The notes beneath the pieces were generated by a model. It worked only from the letters and a program-made list of their open reading frames with translations. It did no database searches and had not been told where the DNA came from. This document shows, one piece after another, positions 1-12,240 of a stretch of DNA of 64,000 nucleotides (its first letter is position 1; each line of letters opens with the position of its first letter). A program made the translations under genes and the position numbers. This DNA comes from Enoplosus armatus (Eukaryota; Chordata; Actinopteri; Centrarchiformes; Enoplosidae). Location: NCBI RefSeq assembly GCF_043641665.1, contig NC_092191.1:23574581-23638580 (forward strand). Reading direction: 5' to 3'.

Positions 1-1688
1 CATGACATTTATCATAACTTGATTCATAGCAACATGTATGAAAGAAAAACGAAAAAAACAAAAACACACACTTGTCTTTGTCTGTAGCCATATACATAAT
101 ATATATGAACATTTGTACCACATATTTCACAAATTTCAAGATATTTCACAACGACAGCACCAAAGAGCTTTTGATTGATTCCTCAACCCCACTAATACAT
201 TCATTCACCCCCCCCCCCCCCCCCCCCAGATATACTAATAATCTATTAATTACAGAAGTGAATAATTTACAATAAAATAACAATTTGAAGGTACATTTCT
301 CATTTCCAGTACTTGTATACTACAATAATTCCATTCCGTCTGCCTAAATCTTTCATGAAGGCTGTGGATTTTGAACATTTGAACACCCTGGGAAGGAAAG
401 GGGAAAACAAAAAAAAAAAAACCCTGTTACCTTGTAGCGTTCAACAAAGCAAGCAGCTCATGAATGCTGAAAAGCTTCTTCTTCAGGACTCGACTCGTTC
501 CTGCGCTTCACACTCACTGCGTGAAATAGAAACTGTACACACCAAAAACTCTTGAGAACTCACAGTGGTATTTAAATCACAGACGGAGGAAAAAACAAAA
601 CAAACAAACAAAAGAAAAGAAGGAGTCAGGTACTGTGTCTTGAAGACAAACCAAAAAAAATACCACAAAGTTGAAGACTTTTGTTGTTTAAAAAAAAAAA
701 AAAGTGTTTAAATTCTTCACGAAACCATACAGGAAACAACACTGAACAATTGAACCATCATACTGCGCGACAACACCTTCTATGGGTTATGTTTTGGTTT
801 GGTCCAAACTTAATACAAACAGATATACAAAAGACTGTATTTCTTTTTTTGTAAGCTGAATTTTGCAAGGCATCTGCATACGCAAATTGAATTCACGCGT
901 CAAATGTTGTCGGGTTTTTGTGCTGACACTGGCCTTGCAGTGACCTTCAAACACAGGCACTTTTTTTTTTTTTACCCACCGTCCCCCCCCACCCCCCTCC
1001 CTAATTCTATGTTGAGAGATCGACCTTGCTTGCTCATTCATAATGCTGCGTTTTACACTTTTTTATTTTATTTTGTTTGTTTTGTTGTTTTTTTTTGTTG
1101 ATTTGCTGATTGGATCTCACAAAAACTGCTGCTCAGGTGTTTGGCGACCCGCTCTCTTTCTCTACATCTACTCACAGTGACACGCACCTACCCAACACGA
1201 TCAAATAATAAAACACAATTCAGAAAGGCACCGTCGCTTTACACTTTCTGTCACCAATCCTGTGCTTCCTGCTATACACTGTGTGCCACTTCTCTTGCAG
1301 TGGTAGAGCTTTTGTGGTGTGAAGCAGCCATATTCTCTGGGCCCCTGTATATGTTGTTATTTTGGATTAATAAATAGGACTAAACGTAAACCTGAAGGAT
1401 CCCTCAGTAACAAAGTCCTATGTGAAGATTTTGTGCAGAATCTTTCCCTGTCTTTTTTTTTTTATTTTTTAAATGAGCTTGTGTTGTGTCTTTTGTTTTT
1501 CTTCCTTGTACAAGGCGCCAGATGTGCAACTGGAATACATAAACTGCTACAGAGCGTGACACAGACAGATGAAAGAGGGAATGGGGGGGGGGGGGGGGGG
1601 GGGACAAACAAGGACAGTAAAAAGCCAAGAAAACAACCAAAACGTGTCCAGAGGAAACAGGAAATCCATCTATGTAAAAATCAAAGCA
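1..1688. other. vax1 downstream / probable 3' UTR region
   Basis: No coding exon is visible. The stretch follows the vax1 stop on its transcribed (minus) strand, so the part next to 1688 is probably vax1 3' UTR, although I could not place a poly(A) site with confidence. It is AT-rich, with poly(C) at 208-227, poly(G) at 1583-1603 and several poly(A)/poly(T) tracts. The short open frames here come from these low-complexity tracts. Confidence 0.5.
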
Positions 1689-2234
1689 TCATTCCAGAAT
1701 TTTCTTGTCCATGGATTCTTTGCCATTGGTCCGCGAGTAAGGCTCAAAAGCAGAGGAGCTCAGGTAGCGGGCGGAAAGTTCCTGCAGGTTGCCAGCCAGA
1801 GAGCCGGCCATGGACAGGGGGTTGGAGGAAATGCGGGTGGCGACACCGCTGAGTAGGGAGGGCATGGGGAAGCTGAAGAGGCCGTGAGCTGCCGGTGAGC
1901 TCTGCAGGCCCGCCACTGTCCCTGAGCTGGTGACGGCGGGTAGAGGAGGGCTGCCGCCCGCCGTGCCGGTGCTGCCGCCGCTGCTACTGCTGCTGCTACT
2001 GCTGCCATTGCTGGCCATGGCCATGGAGGGAGGGCGCAGGGCGGAGCCCAGTGTGCTGCTGCCGCAGTGGGGCAGGAGGCCCGGCAGGCCTGGGGGCGTC
2101 AGCAACCGACCTTGCTCCAGCAGTCTGAGGACGCTGCAGGTCGCTGCTGTTTCGGAAACCACCGAACGCAGCTCAGAGTCCTTCCCCTGGTCCTTCTTCT
2201 GCTTAGTGCGCCGGTTCTGGAACCAGACCTTCAC
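1689..2234 (-). CDS. vax1: vax1 coding exon 3 (recognition helix and C-terminus)
   Basis: 546 nt starting with a ctccag acceptor then GTG AAG GTC TGG (VKVW), and ending in TGA at 1691-1689. It encodes homeodomain helix 3, the [20 protein letters not shown] block, a Pro/Gly/Ser-rich middle with a run of seven or more serines, and the conserved tail. Confidence 0.95.
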   Translation of the reverse strand: MKVWFQNRRTKQKKDQGKDSELRSVVSETAATCSVLRLLEQGRLLTPPGLPGLLPHCGSSTLGSALRPPSMAMASNGSSSSSSSSGGSTGTAGGSPPLPAVTSSGTVAGLQSSPAAHGLFSFPMPSLLSGVATRISSNPLSMAGSLAGNLQELSARYLSSSAFEPYSRTNGKESMDKKILE

Positions 2235-5080
2235 CTGGAGAGGATGACGAGAGAAAGAGCCTTTAGAGAAATGTCCAGCTCATTTGTTATCATGTATTTC
2301 CTGTATGCGATAGAACATTGTGAATTGGCATACTCATAACAGCATTACTTTGAAAAAGTAATGTTCCGCCCGGCGATAATTCCCATTCACTCATACTCTG
2401 TACTGTAAAAAGGCCTGTGATCATAGTGTCGCGATAATCTGATAATCGCAGTACTTTGAGATAATTGCACCATGAGCCATACAACTATGTGTCTTCACAG
2501 ATTAAATTGATTGCGTTTACCCAACGCTCCTGTCCATCCTCCACCTCCACTGCTACACACACTTTCAGATGCTCACTTATCTATAGCAGCTTTATATGTA
2601 AGCATGCTTGCACACACACACACACACACACGCAGGGTCCACCAGGTAATGATTGTAGGCTGCGATTGATCAAAAGCTGCAGTGATTCCATTCAGCCATG
2701 GAAGAGAGGGCTCACTGTGATACAGTGGCAAGAGGTTAATTCAATCAAAACTTAGCTCAAAGATAGCCTTTCATATGTAAACCGCTACTTAACTTTTCAG
2801 CCTCCTCCACTACAAAAGGGTTCAAGCATGAACTGAGATCCAAATAGTCAGCCCCCATGTGTAATTTTCGTCTTGTAATACATAAATTTTTTTGGTTGAT
2901 TTTATTGTCTGTTGGTTGGCTGAAAATGATGATTAATCACCAATATTTGATAATTGTTTGATTGTTTTAAGTCAATTATCGAGTAAAAAGAAAAAAGAAA
3001 AAATGCAAACATGGACGCTGGAGTCAGCTTCTCAAATGTGAGGATTTGCGGCTTTTTCTCAGTTTTACGTCGCATCGTGAATTTAATATGTTATTAGACG
3101 TTTCGGTCGGAGAAAACAACCAATATAAAGACGTCACCTTGGGCCCTGGGAACTCACTATTTTGTGACTAATTGCTCCATTGTGTGATTGTCAATCGCCT
3201 CCGGGAATGAACACATCAGAAATGAAGACATCCTACATTTGAAGTCAAAGGAGGCCACAATTACAGTCTCAAACAAAACGAACCCCCCCCAAAAAAAACA
3301 TCCGATTGGTTATTCTCGTGGTTTCTGAAAATGTAAAGCCTTCCTGATCTCCACTTTGTTTTGAATGAAAGATATTGTCCCGAGCAAAAAGTTCCGCCGC
3401 TCCTTTTGCCAGCGAAATGTTGAGATTTTGTTGTGCGGTGGCCTGTATATCCAGCAGTTAATATAATTTATCAAGATAGAGCGGGGGGGGGGGGGGGGGG
3501 GGGTTCCATATATATATTCTCATACTTAAGGGTTGGTGATACAGTTTATTAAACTGTAGCAAGAGCGCCAACCTCGTAATTTAACACATTCAATCAAGCC
3601 ATTCATCTGGCTCAACAGATGCATTTAGTTATTCCGACATGTCCATTGTTCAGTTTCGCTCTAATCTTCATTGAATTCATGTCAAAACTGAAACAAATAC
3701 AGGGCTTTTTTTTTTTTTTTTTAATGAATTGTACCTGTAATCACACCTGATTGCTTTCATATGGAACAAAATGTACACGTGCCAATCAGCAGCAAGCCCC
3801 CCCCACACACACACACACCCACCCAGCTCAATCCTTATCCTAGTCCAATCACATTTGAATATTCCCCTCACTTCAGTAGGTGGTTTAACTCTTCACCAGC
3901 TGTTCACAACCATTCTGCGTCAAGAGAAGAACCACCCCCCCCCCCCCCCCGCTGCTTAATCCAATATTTTCTGTTTGCGACGTGAGGACTGCTCAGAAGG
4001 AACGTCTTGTTCATTTTAGGGGTTTTACATTCTCAGTGCAAAGGACAAAAAAAAAAAAAACAACAAGCTGAAGCCGGGCAGATCAAACAAAGATGATTAG
4101 GTGTGCACACAGAAAATGGCCTTAATGCAGGGAACCGTGAGTGCCAGGGAACAAAATGTTAATTTCACCACACTTTGCCATTAAAAAGGCATTGCGTCAG
4201 GACAAGAAGCGGACACTGGGAAGAAAATCCGGAGGCCTTTGTTCTGCCTAAATAGGGAGCAAAGGTTGTTTTCTATGTGACCTTTTTTACGTGAGCAAAA
4301 TAACACCTTCAGACACCCAAATGAGCTTGTTTTGAATTTATGTGGGGAAAAAAAGGGGGAGAGAAAAAAAAAGCAGAAATTGTGTCGATGGAATGACAAA
4401 GAGAAATGTGAAACATTTAAAACGGTAAAAAGTGAGTAGAGAGTAAGTCAGATTTGCATAGCTGTTGACAAAAGGGACAGTGACCTCACGCGTCGACAAA
4501 ACGGATTAAAGTTGCCGGTTTTTGCGCGTGAGAAGAAGGTTGACCTTGAGAGCGGAGGTCTGCGAGAGCCGCATTGAAAGCTGCAAACACGTTTAGCGCC
4601 CGAGCCGATGGCACCGTTAGCCATTTTGCACGTTTTCAAAAAACAATAAATAAATAAATAAATACACAGATGAATGGTAGCGCAAGCTGAAAACACACCG
4701 AAAGCTTTGGAGCCGAGCAGAGCAGTGTTCGTTCCCCTTCAAGTCCCAAATCATGCAGGATCACCGGGTGACTTGCTTTTGGACATCTGGTGTCGCAAAT
4801 GCAAGCTCACCCACACAGCAGACCCTGCGCGACCCGCTGCTGACCCCACACGTACGACGACATGAGGAGGAAGTATGCACCTTTTTTTTTTTTATTCTAT
4901 TGGCAACTTTCATTTCAGCAGCTTCAGTTCTCAACAACCCCCCTAAACTATATCGGCACTGCATTAGATTTATTAGCAAGGTCAGCTGATTGCATTTTTT
5001 TTAAAGGAATACGGACAAGTAGAAAGGTTTCTGTGGGAAATCCTTTCAAAGTGCAATCCATGATCTATGTATTTATTGAG

Positions 5081-5113
<33 letters not shown>

Positions 5114-6177
5114 AGGGACAATGGACAGCCACTGGCTGAGAGTTTAGCTAGATAGCTAAATGCCATCAGCAGTCCCTGGGCGGGTCAAATCTAAATGTAA
5201 ACCAAAGGGTCAGCCCCGGCGCTCATATTCAAAACATTGAATTAGAACCTGCGAGCGCTCCTAAATTAACTGACAGGCCTGTGAATATAAAGTTTTTCAT
5301 GACTATTGGTGCTCGTTAAAGGTTTGTTTACATCAGCAGCAGTGCTTGTAAAACAGGCCTATATTTTTTTAATAGTGATCAGCTGGGGGACACACACAAC
5401 CCCGACTCAAACTCTTAATTATGTCCATGAGCACACCTGTTTAAATTACGCGGACTAAAAATGGCCGCACCTTCTTCAAATGAGCAAACATACTTTGTCT
5501 GTAAACAGACTTAATTGTTTTCTCGTGTCAGGGCTCGCAAATGATATGAAATGAATTTGATTGCGTGGGTAAATTCGCCCCCCCTGTGACAAGCAAGTGG
5601 TCCTAATAGATTGCAGTGTGATTACCTGGGATTTAAAATAGATGGTAGTATTTGGTGTAAAATAAAACAAACAAACAAAAACATAGACACATAAAGGAAA
5701 TTACATTAAAATACATCGTTGCCATTTCAGTTAAAAAAGAAAAGAAAAAGAAATGAAAAGCACCCCTTTTTGGAGGATTTTCCACTTTACACAAAATAAT
5801 TTTTTTTTTTCTAATTTATTTATTTATTTTTTATCTAGAAGGTAGAAGTGCAACGCATACCTGAGTTTCTGACAGGTTGAGCTGACGGGCCAGCTCTGTC
5901 CGTTCCCTCCCAACCACGTACTGGCACCTCTGAAACTCCATCTCTAACCGGTAGAGTTGCTCCGCGGTGAAGGAGGTGCGGGTTCGCTTGGGCCGGTCCA
6001 AGTCCAAACCCTTCGGCAGGATGATCTCTCGGATGGAGCCTTTAGCGTCTGCAACAATTAGCACTTTAAATGAGCAGCGCCCGAGGCAAAGGGTAGAACT
6101 AAGTGACATAAGAAAGAACAAATAAACGCAATATGTTCCTGGGTTTAGACTGGTTTTACATTGTTTATTACAATTTC

Positions 6178-6215
<38 letters not shown>

Positions 6216-7864
6216 AGATAGCACAGCAGAGGAGGTGCTGAGAATTCATAATAAGGAGTCAAATTATGATTTGATTTACTAAATTTAAGTATATGTGAAC
6301 TAAATTTAACATGATGTACTTACTTAGTACAAATACTGTTTGTTTAAATGGTGTATGAGCTTACGACACCCTCGTTAAGGAAATGTCAGTCCGGATTAAA
6401 TTCAGTGCAGATGTCTGATGAAGATATATACATTTGCACGCATACAAAGTGTGTAACATAATATATTAAATGTTTTAAATAAAAATGACAGCACGCTGTG
6501 GTTCCATTTGGTTCACTCGTGTAATTCACACCTTAACGTTCTCTCAAAAGGACCAATTGCAACAATGGGCGCTGTCGTCGACATTATGTTGAAATAGAAC
6601 CCGGTCTCTTCACAACAAGCATGTGCCTTTTTTTCTTTTTTTTCTTTTTTTTTAACGTGAGTATTAAATCGCGCCAAATAAAAGTGGCCGCAATGCTGCA
6701 AGAATTTTCCTTCACAATTATTTTATTCATAACAAAAATCACATATTAAACGACCGAATGAAATATTTTCAATGGGAAACCTTTATCTGCATTTTTAGGC
6801 AGTGAGGTTGCTCTGTGTCATTATTTTTTTTTTTTTACGTAACTAATCCTCTGTTTTTGGTGAAGTTATATTTACAGTTTGTTTTCACACACCCTCAGTG
6901 TTGGGCCAACACTGCTGCATGAAGTGAAATTATATAAATGACTCTCTGGGCAGCTGGCACTCATACACACAATCCCCATATGATTTTGTTGACATTAAAT
7001 GTCTGCAACTCCGTATCTGTAAATCAGCGTTTAACTGTATATAATTGATATCTTTTATCACCCTGAAAGTGTAATGCAGCGCACGCAGGACGTGCCCTGT
7101 GGGGCGTTTCTACTGAAGTGCAAGACCTTGCACACGTTTAAATTTACCCATGTGACATTTTTAATATTTTAACACGATGCATTGTGTTAATTGTTCGCTC
7201 GTCATAGTGCTTCCAAGAAGTCCAACGGCAAAAATAAAACAAAATCTAAAATCGCTGTGATAATGCAGTGTGGCCTACAATTAAAAAGCCACATTTCTTT
7301 AACAACAATGAGCTGTTTTTCCTCGGCAAATCGTTTCACCTCTCTTGTATTTTGATGTTTCTGTTATTGTCCTTAAACTGGAAACACATTCCCGGATGTA
7401 ACCCTCTTCATTTTAAATGTGCTCGTTTAAGGGGAGATTTTTGTTGGTTTTTTTTGTTATTTACTTGAAAGTCAAGTTAAATTAAAAAAAAAAATGAAAT
7501 AGATGAATTGTCAACTTTCTCTTTACGCATCAACAACCACCGTCTGATATTACGAAGGCTTCGTTTTTCTGTTTCGTGCCCGAAGATACTAAAATGCGTG
7601 TAGTCTAACAGTAGGACACTGCAAGTTCAAAAAGACAGAAAGAGCCTTACCTCGGACTAGTATTCTCCGACAGTAGTCCGGGTCCCCCGTGCTCCCCCTG
7701 TTCTTCTCGCAGCTGTCCACGGTCCCAGAAGGGGAAAAGGAGTCCTGCTGCTCCTTGAGGAAGCTTTTGGACAAGCTGCCCTGGGAGTCCTTGTCATCTT
7801 TCCCCTTCTTTAGTCCATTCTTCAGCCCCATCCCTTCCGTCTCTTGGTTGTACCTGACCTCCAT
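1689..7864 (-). CDS. vax1: Ventral anterior homeobox 1 (Vax1), three coding exons
   Basis: Homeodomain transcription factor that acts in the nucleus in ventral forebrain, optic stalk and retina patterning (family knowledge). The coding exons, joined on the minus strand, are 7864-7651, 6048-5861 and 2234-1689. They total 948 nt and give 315 residues, against 334 in human VAX1. Splice sites are GT-AG with phases 1 and 0. The start chosen is the ATG before EVRYNQ. Human VAX1 begins a few residues earlier (MFGKPDK), but no matching upstream ATG is visible here. Seen in order: an acidic/basic N-terminus; [11 protein letters not shown] ending exon 1; the [19 protein letters not shown] linker; a homeodomain at about residues 90-149, ending in [15 protein letters not shown]; a Ser-rich stretch; and the conserved tail [18 protein letters not shown]. 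The homeodomain is split between exons 2 and 3, just before the third-helix core. VAX2 is the main alternative, but the linker and C-terminal tail read as VAX1. Confidence 0.95.
2235..5860 (-). other. vax1 intron 2
   Basis: Intron of about 3.6 kb. It holds a (CA)n tract at 2611-2633 and an old dispersed repeat at about 2900-3190 (TGTGAGGATTTGCxG ... AAGACGTCACCTTGGGC), related to copies at 15.85, 25.7 and 57.5 kb. It also holds poly(G) at 3483-3503, poly(C) at 3935-3950, and TTTA/AAAT tetranucleotide runs near 4650 and 5080-5110. No exon is seen. Confidence 0.75.
5861..6048 (-). CDS. vax1: vax1 coding exon 2 (most of the homeodomain)
   Basis: 188 nt, with a tgcag acceptor and a gtatgc donor. 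It encodes DAKGSIREI through the first two homeodomain helices and ends at LSETQ in phase 0. Conservation with vertebrate VAX1 appears nearly complete over this exon. Confidence 0.95.
6049..7650 (-). other. vax1 intron 1
   Basis: Intron of about 1.6 kb, AT-rich, with a (TTA)n microsatellite at about 6181-6214. No exon or clear transposon is recognised. Confidence 0.75.
7651..7864 (-). CDS. vax1: vax1 coding exon 1
   Basis: 214 nt encoding residues 1-71 plus one base. It ends at the R of CRRILVR and is followed by a gtaagg donor (phase 1). The ATG at 7864-7862 is preceded in frame by a lysine/arginine-rich run that does not resemble VAX1, which supports this start. Confidence 0.88.
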
Positions 7865-9110
7865 GCTCAGTTTATCCTCTTGGATCTGCGGTCTCGTCCG
7901 CCTCTTTTTTTTTCCCCCCTTTGTCACGTTAAAAAAAAAAGAAAGAAAGAAAGAAAGAAAAAAAAAAAAAGAAGAAGGAGATTACGGAGAACACTGCGCC
8001 ACGTATCTTCTGGACAGTGCGGGTTTTAGTTTCAAAACAGCACCTTTCAGCAGGGCAGAGTCAGCTATCTAATATTTGGTGAAATACTTCCGTCGTCCGC
8101 CCGAGGAACCCTATTATCACTGACCAAACTCCCTTGCCCAATGATCATGGACTTCTCGGTGAAACTCAACAGTAATTCAATGCCCCCCTTTACTCGTTAC
8201 ATAGACATCAGGCTGATAGATGATCTCCAAATAATCAGAGCCATGGGTGCGCACTCGCCGTTTCAATTGATTACGGTAATTTCGCTGCCTCCACATTTGC
8301 GTAACCTCATGAATACACTAAATTGTTTGGGGAAATAGATCAGGTCTTGATGGAGGGGTTTGCTCGTCCCGTCCCCCTCAGTTAGCCTATTCTCAGCCCA
8401 GAGAATCAAGACAAATGATTGGTCTTGTCTCGCAACCAAGCCTTCCTGAACCCCCACACGAACGCACACAATCACAGGGGTATGAGTCTTCCAGACCTGA
8501 AAAAAGTTCCCGGGTGCTTCATTCTTCTGTCCGCAGAACACAGCCAGATCTTTTTTTGCGCATCCTCCCCCCCCTCCCCCCCTCCCCCCCACAACTTTTC
8601 ACCGCGCACCTGATTGCCACAGCATGTCAGCGAACTTTGATCCCGTTTTTTTTTTCCCCCCCTTTGGCTGTGTCACCAATCAACGGAATTCTGCAATGTG
8701 CAGATCTCGCCGCTATGCTATTGTAGACAAGAGACACTGGGAGAGAGCCGGAGAGCGCGAGAGAGAGAGAGAGAGAGAGAGGTGAAGAAGAAGAATAACG
8801 AACAAATCCACGTCGATGAAAATCTATGACCCCAGCCGACGTGAGCACTGGAACGACGCCGCGCTCTGCTTCAGCGGGGGGCTGTGTGTGAAAGTTTCCT
8901 GTGGCGTCCTGTGGCGTTTCATTCAGAGAGCGACGCAGAGAAAGCCTGCGAGGTCCTGGCCGCTAACGCCACATCCTTCAGCGTTCAGATGACTGCACCC
9001 CAAGAAGCCATCTTCAGCTCTCATAATCTTAACCTACGCTTTGGAAAAAAAAAACACAAAAAAAAAAAAAAAGGGAGGGGGGGCGAAACTTGTCATTAGT
9101 GCTTAGGCTG
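7865..9110 (-). promoter_or_regulatory. vax1 5' UTR and proximal upstream region
   Basis: The sequence directly upstream of the vax1 start on its own strand must hold the 5' UTR and promoter. No TATA box or transcription start can be assigned from sequence alone. It contains purine tracts (7930-7980), a (GA)n run at about 8757-8781 and CT/CCCT-rich pieces near 8570-8665. The region around 8600-9010 has more G+C and CpG than its surroundings, as expected of a developmental-gene promoter. Confidence 0.35.
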
Positions 9111-10525
9111 CCTACACTCTCTGACACACACGCATACCTCTGGAATGGCCCTACCTCTCTCCACCACTCGCCTTCCAGCCCACTACCCACCCACCCACCC
9201 AACCACCAACTCTTAGCAATTTTCATTGTCAGTGCAACAATATCTCTGAACACAGCAGTGGCCAGTAATCCAATAAGACCATTGATTAGGCCACAATGAT
9301 TCAATTCAAACCAGTGGCCTAGTGCAAGGAGCATTCTCTGGCCCTTCTTGTCACCTTAGCTGGCCAGAAGCCCCCTTCAAGCTGCCCCCCTCCCTGAGTG
9401 CCATTCATGCCTTTATGGGAAACAGAGAGGAAAAGGAGTGAAAGATGGCAATTATCTAATTGGACTATTAACAAACAATTCTGCGAGTGTGGCTGCCCCG
9501 CAGCAGTCTTGGGGTGGGTTTAAGGGCTGCATGTTGGACTAACTTTATTCACTGAGTGTTTGGGGGGCTGCTGCTTGGAGTGGGGCAGGATCCATTGTTT
9601 GAGAAAGGTAAAAAGGAGGCTAAAAAGGGAGCGACTAAAGGGAACCTGGGCTTCTCAAGCTGTGGTGCAGAGCACCCAGCCTGGGAAATAGATTGAGGAT
9701 GCAGCGCCTTGGCCTCTCAGCTACTCACAATAGCTTGAGGAAGAGAAAAGACTGATGTGTTCAGTTTCTACATCCCCAAAAACTATCACACACTCCCAAT
9801 GCCACAAAGGGCGAGGAATACTGCATGTATACTGTATGGCAGGCTAATCCCTTTTACAACGCACACATTTTCCAATGGTAAATTACCAACGTTTCAAGTG
9901 ATTCGAATCAAGCTATTTATGGAATTTCAATTTGTTGATCAGTAAAATGAAAGAGCAGATTCCTAATTATATTGGCCTCATAAGTGATGCACGCCAACAT
10001 ATTCATTGCAGTGCAAGAATATTTTACGAAAGATCGTAAACAACCACCAAATTCTATTCCAGTAGAGTTTTCACTTCTTTTTTTTTCACTTTTTCCTGCA
10101 GTAGGCATCCTGGATCATAGCAAGAGGCTTCTTTATAGTACCAGAACGTGATCCTTTAGGCTCATATCACAGGCGCCTGTAAAGAGCGTCTGTAAATTTG
10201 AACACCGCTCGAAATTATCGCTGGCTAACACCATGATTCGCAGCCATCGTGCTGAAGGACAGCGTGCCGACAAGTGTTTTCCAGTGACGTCACTAGGCAG
10301 ACTGAATGTGAAACCTGCAGCCTTTACCCGGTGTCGATCTGCTACGCTTGGTTTGTGTGACCTTGTTTATTGTGTTTTACTTAAAATGGCTGTCATTGGA
10401 GAAACTGTAGAGACGCTGGCTTCAGAAAAATACAAATCACCCTCTTTCAGTTTGATTGTCATTAATCATAAGTTTGCTTTGCGAATTTGTTCACACGGTT
10501 ACCAAAAATTATTAATTGTATACAG
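9111..10525. promoter_or_regulatory. vax1 upstream region, possible conserved noncoding element
   Basis: No exon is seen. Between about 9200 and 9720 the sequence is complex and non-repetitive, with several homeobox-type core sites (for example tctaattgga near 9455, gattagg near 9285, and CCAATAAGACC near 9270). It lies upstream of a developmental regulator. This is inference only, because conservation cannot be tested here. An open frame at 10233-10682 partly overlaps the decayed RT fragment and is not regarded as a gene. Confidence 0.25.
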
Positions 10526-10529
10526 GTGT

Positions 10530-10690
10530 AGATTGTTAAATCATAACCCACCCTTGAAGTTTCAACAGCAAAATACATTTGTGTCATCTGCAAATGGGTG
10601 CAAAAGGAAATTACAAATACCAGTTATGTACAAATCAACAAAAATGGGCCTGACACAGAGCCTTGGGGAACCCCAGAAGTGACTTTCAAT
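10530..10690 (-). pseudogene. Decayed LINE reverse-transcriptase fragment
   Basis: Read on the minus strand, this piece contains a GVPQGSVSGPF-like block (RT motif B) followed about 20 codons later by FADDTNVF (the catalytic FADD motif). The two are in different frames and an in-frame stop lies between them. The order and spacing match non-LTR retrotransposon RTs. It is an old, short remnant whose clade cannot be assigned. Confidence 0.6.
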
Positions 10691-10912
10691 TATTTTGAAT
10701 TTAAGTAATTTTTGTGAACATATTTGGACATAGCCATTCTCAAGTTAGCTACTTAGCTGTGAGTGTTTAACCCTTCTAATGCACGGTCAGGAGTATGACT
10801 TTTTAGAACAATAATATGTATTTATACTTGATGTATTTATGTGCATTTATACTGGAAGCATGCAACTTTGGAGGCAAGTGCCCCCCCCCCCCCCCCCCCC
10901 CCACACACACAC

Positions 10913-10948
<36 letters not shown>

Positions 10949-12094
10949 CTGCAATGTTCAAATCACCAGCAATATCATCCCTATTACAGTCGTCCTTTTA
11001 ACACAACAAGGCTTCAGTGACATTCTTTAAAATGCTGCACAATGTGCTGTGTGCTGTAATGTGACCCCCCCCCCCCCACCACCACCACCACCCCTACCAC
11101 TCGGACCAGTTGTCAGTATTTCAACACCGTTCTCTGAACACATTTAATGTTTGGTTCCAAATAAATGTGTCAGAGGAAATCAAATCAAACCCTGAACTGC
11201 TAACTCCTAACAGAATTGGGGGGGGGGGGGTGAAATTTCAAGTGAACTCGAGGGAGGAAATGGTTACTTTTGTTACAGGAGCAGCATGTTTATTTTTAAT
11301 GCCTTCTCTTTTGCTATGGCATAAATAGTTAAAGCGTAATAGTTAGTTAACACAGCCAAAGCAAGCTGGAGAAAACGACTGTGCCTAATGCGTTATTAAT
11401 GCCTACTGCAATTGCTATAAGTTGGCTCTTTGTGGTCCCGTTATTAAGACCTAGAGCTACTTGGCACTTTGTGGCAAAGCCTTTTAGGTTCTCTAATACA
11501 AGGTAGGTTGCTGTGGAGAGCGCAGGCCTTGGAGAGCCTTGATGTCTGAACGACAACATGGTAACTCAAGATGAATGGTTACATTCAAAGCCCTGCTTTA
11601 CGTTTACAAATGTGGTGATTATGTTCCACAGTAAGAGAGCAAGCTGTTCTTGAACCCATTAAATAAAGAGCTTGTTTCCATCTATGGCGGAGGGCTACAG
11701 TGGCAGCTGAGCTTAAAAATTGTTGAGCACTGATGGTTTTCTCTGCAAGCATGGAATTTTTATGCCCCCCCCCCCCCCACACACACACACACACACACAC
11801 ACTTTAGTTCAAAATCCTTGGTGCCTTATAAATATAGAGTGCTTGTAGTTACTGATGGCGTTGTGAAAACAAACTTTCCCATCAATTAACCTTCATTGGA
11901 GCAGTTGAAGTTTACACATTAGGTTTTAACTCTGAGTAGTTTTGACAACTGAGCTAATAATTAGTATTAATTGCCGTGTGTTGGTTTCTGTTGTAGGAAC
12001 CCCATGTTCTCAGGCCAGCGACGACTCTATTGTTAATAGGCACTGAAGGCTTGCAGTCCCACACACATTGTCCTTCTGCCAGAAATACACTCGA
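10691..12094. other. Intergenic, low-complexity patches
   Basis: No gene is seen. It contains poly(C) at 10881-10902 followed by (CA)n and a (GA)n run to about 10946, a C-run with (CCA)n near 11065-11095, a G-run near 11219-11230, and poly(C)/(CA)n at about 11765-11802. The sequence between 11340 and 11560 is complex and unassigned. Confidence 0.6.
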
Positions 12095-12240
12095 GCACCA
12101 AATGTGGATTCATCCGCCGCTGAAAATAGTCCCCAACAAATGCACTATTTCCACCTGTATGACTAATGTTTGCTAAAAACTGCAATAATCAGCTGTTTTA
12201 GGAATTTATTGAGCCTTTTTAAAAAAAAAAAAAAATGTAT
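12095..12240 (+). repeat. Dispersed repeat, plus-orientation copy
   Basis: A block reading ATGTGGATTCATCCGCCGCT, then AATAGTCCCCAACAAATGCA, recurs almost exactly as its reverse complement at 13812-13868. The following ATCAGCTGTTTTAGGAA part belongs to the same family as I know it from other fish genomes. It is probably a nonautonomous DNA-transposon or SINE-like repeat, but I cannot name it. Confidence 0.65.

Noticed and set aside
10233..10682. 149-residue plus-strand open frame
   Set aside because: It overlaps the decayed reverse-transcriptase fragment read on the other strand, and has no domain of its own.
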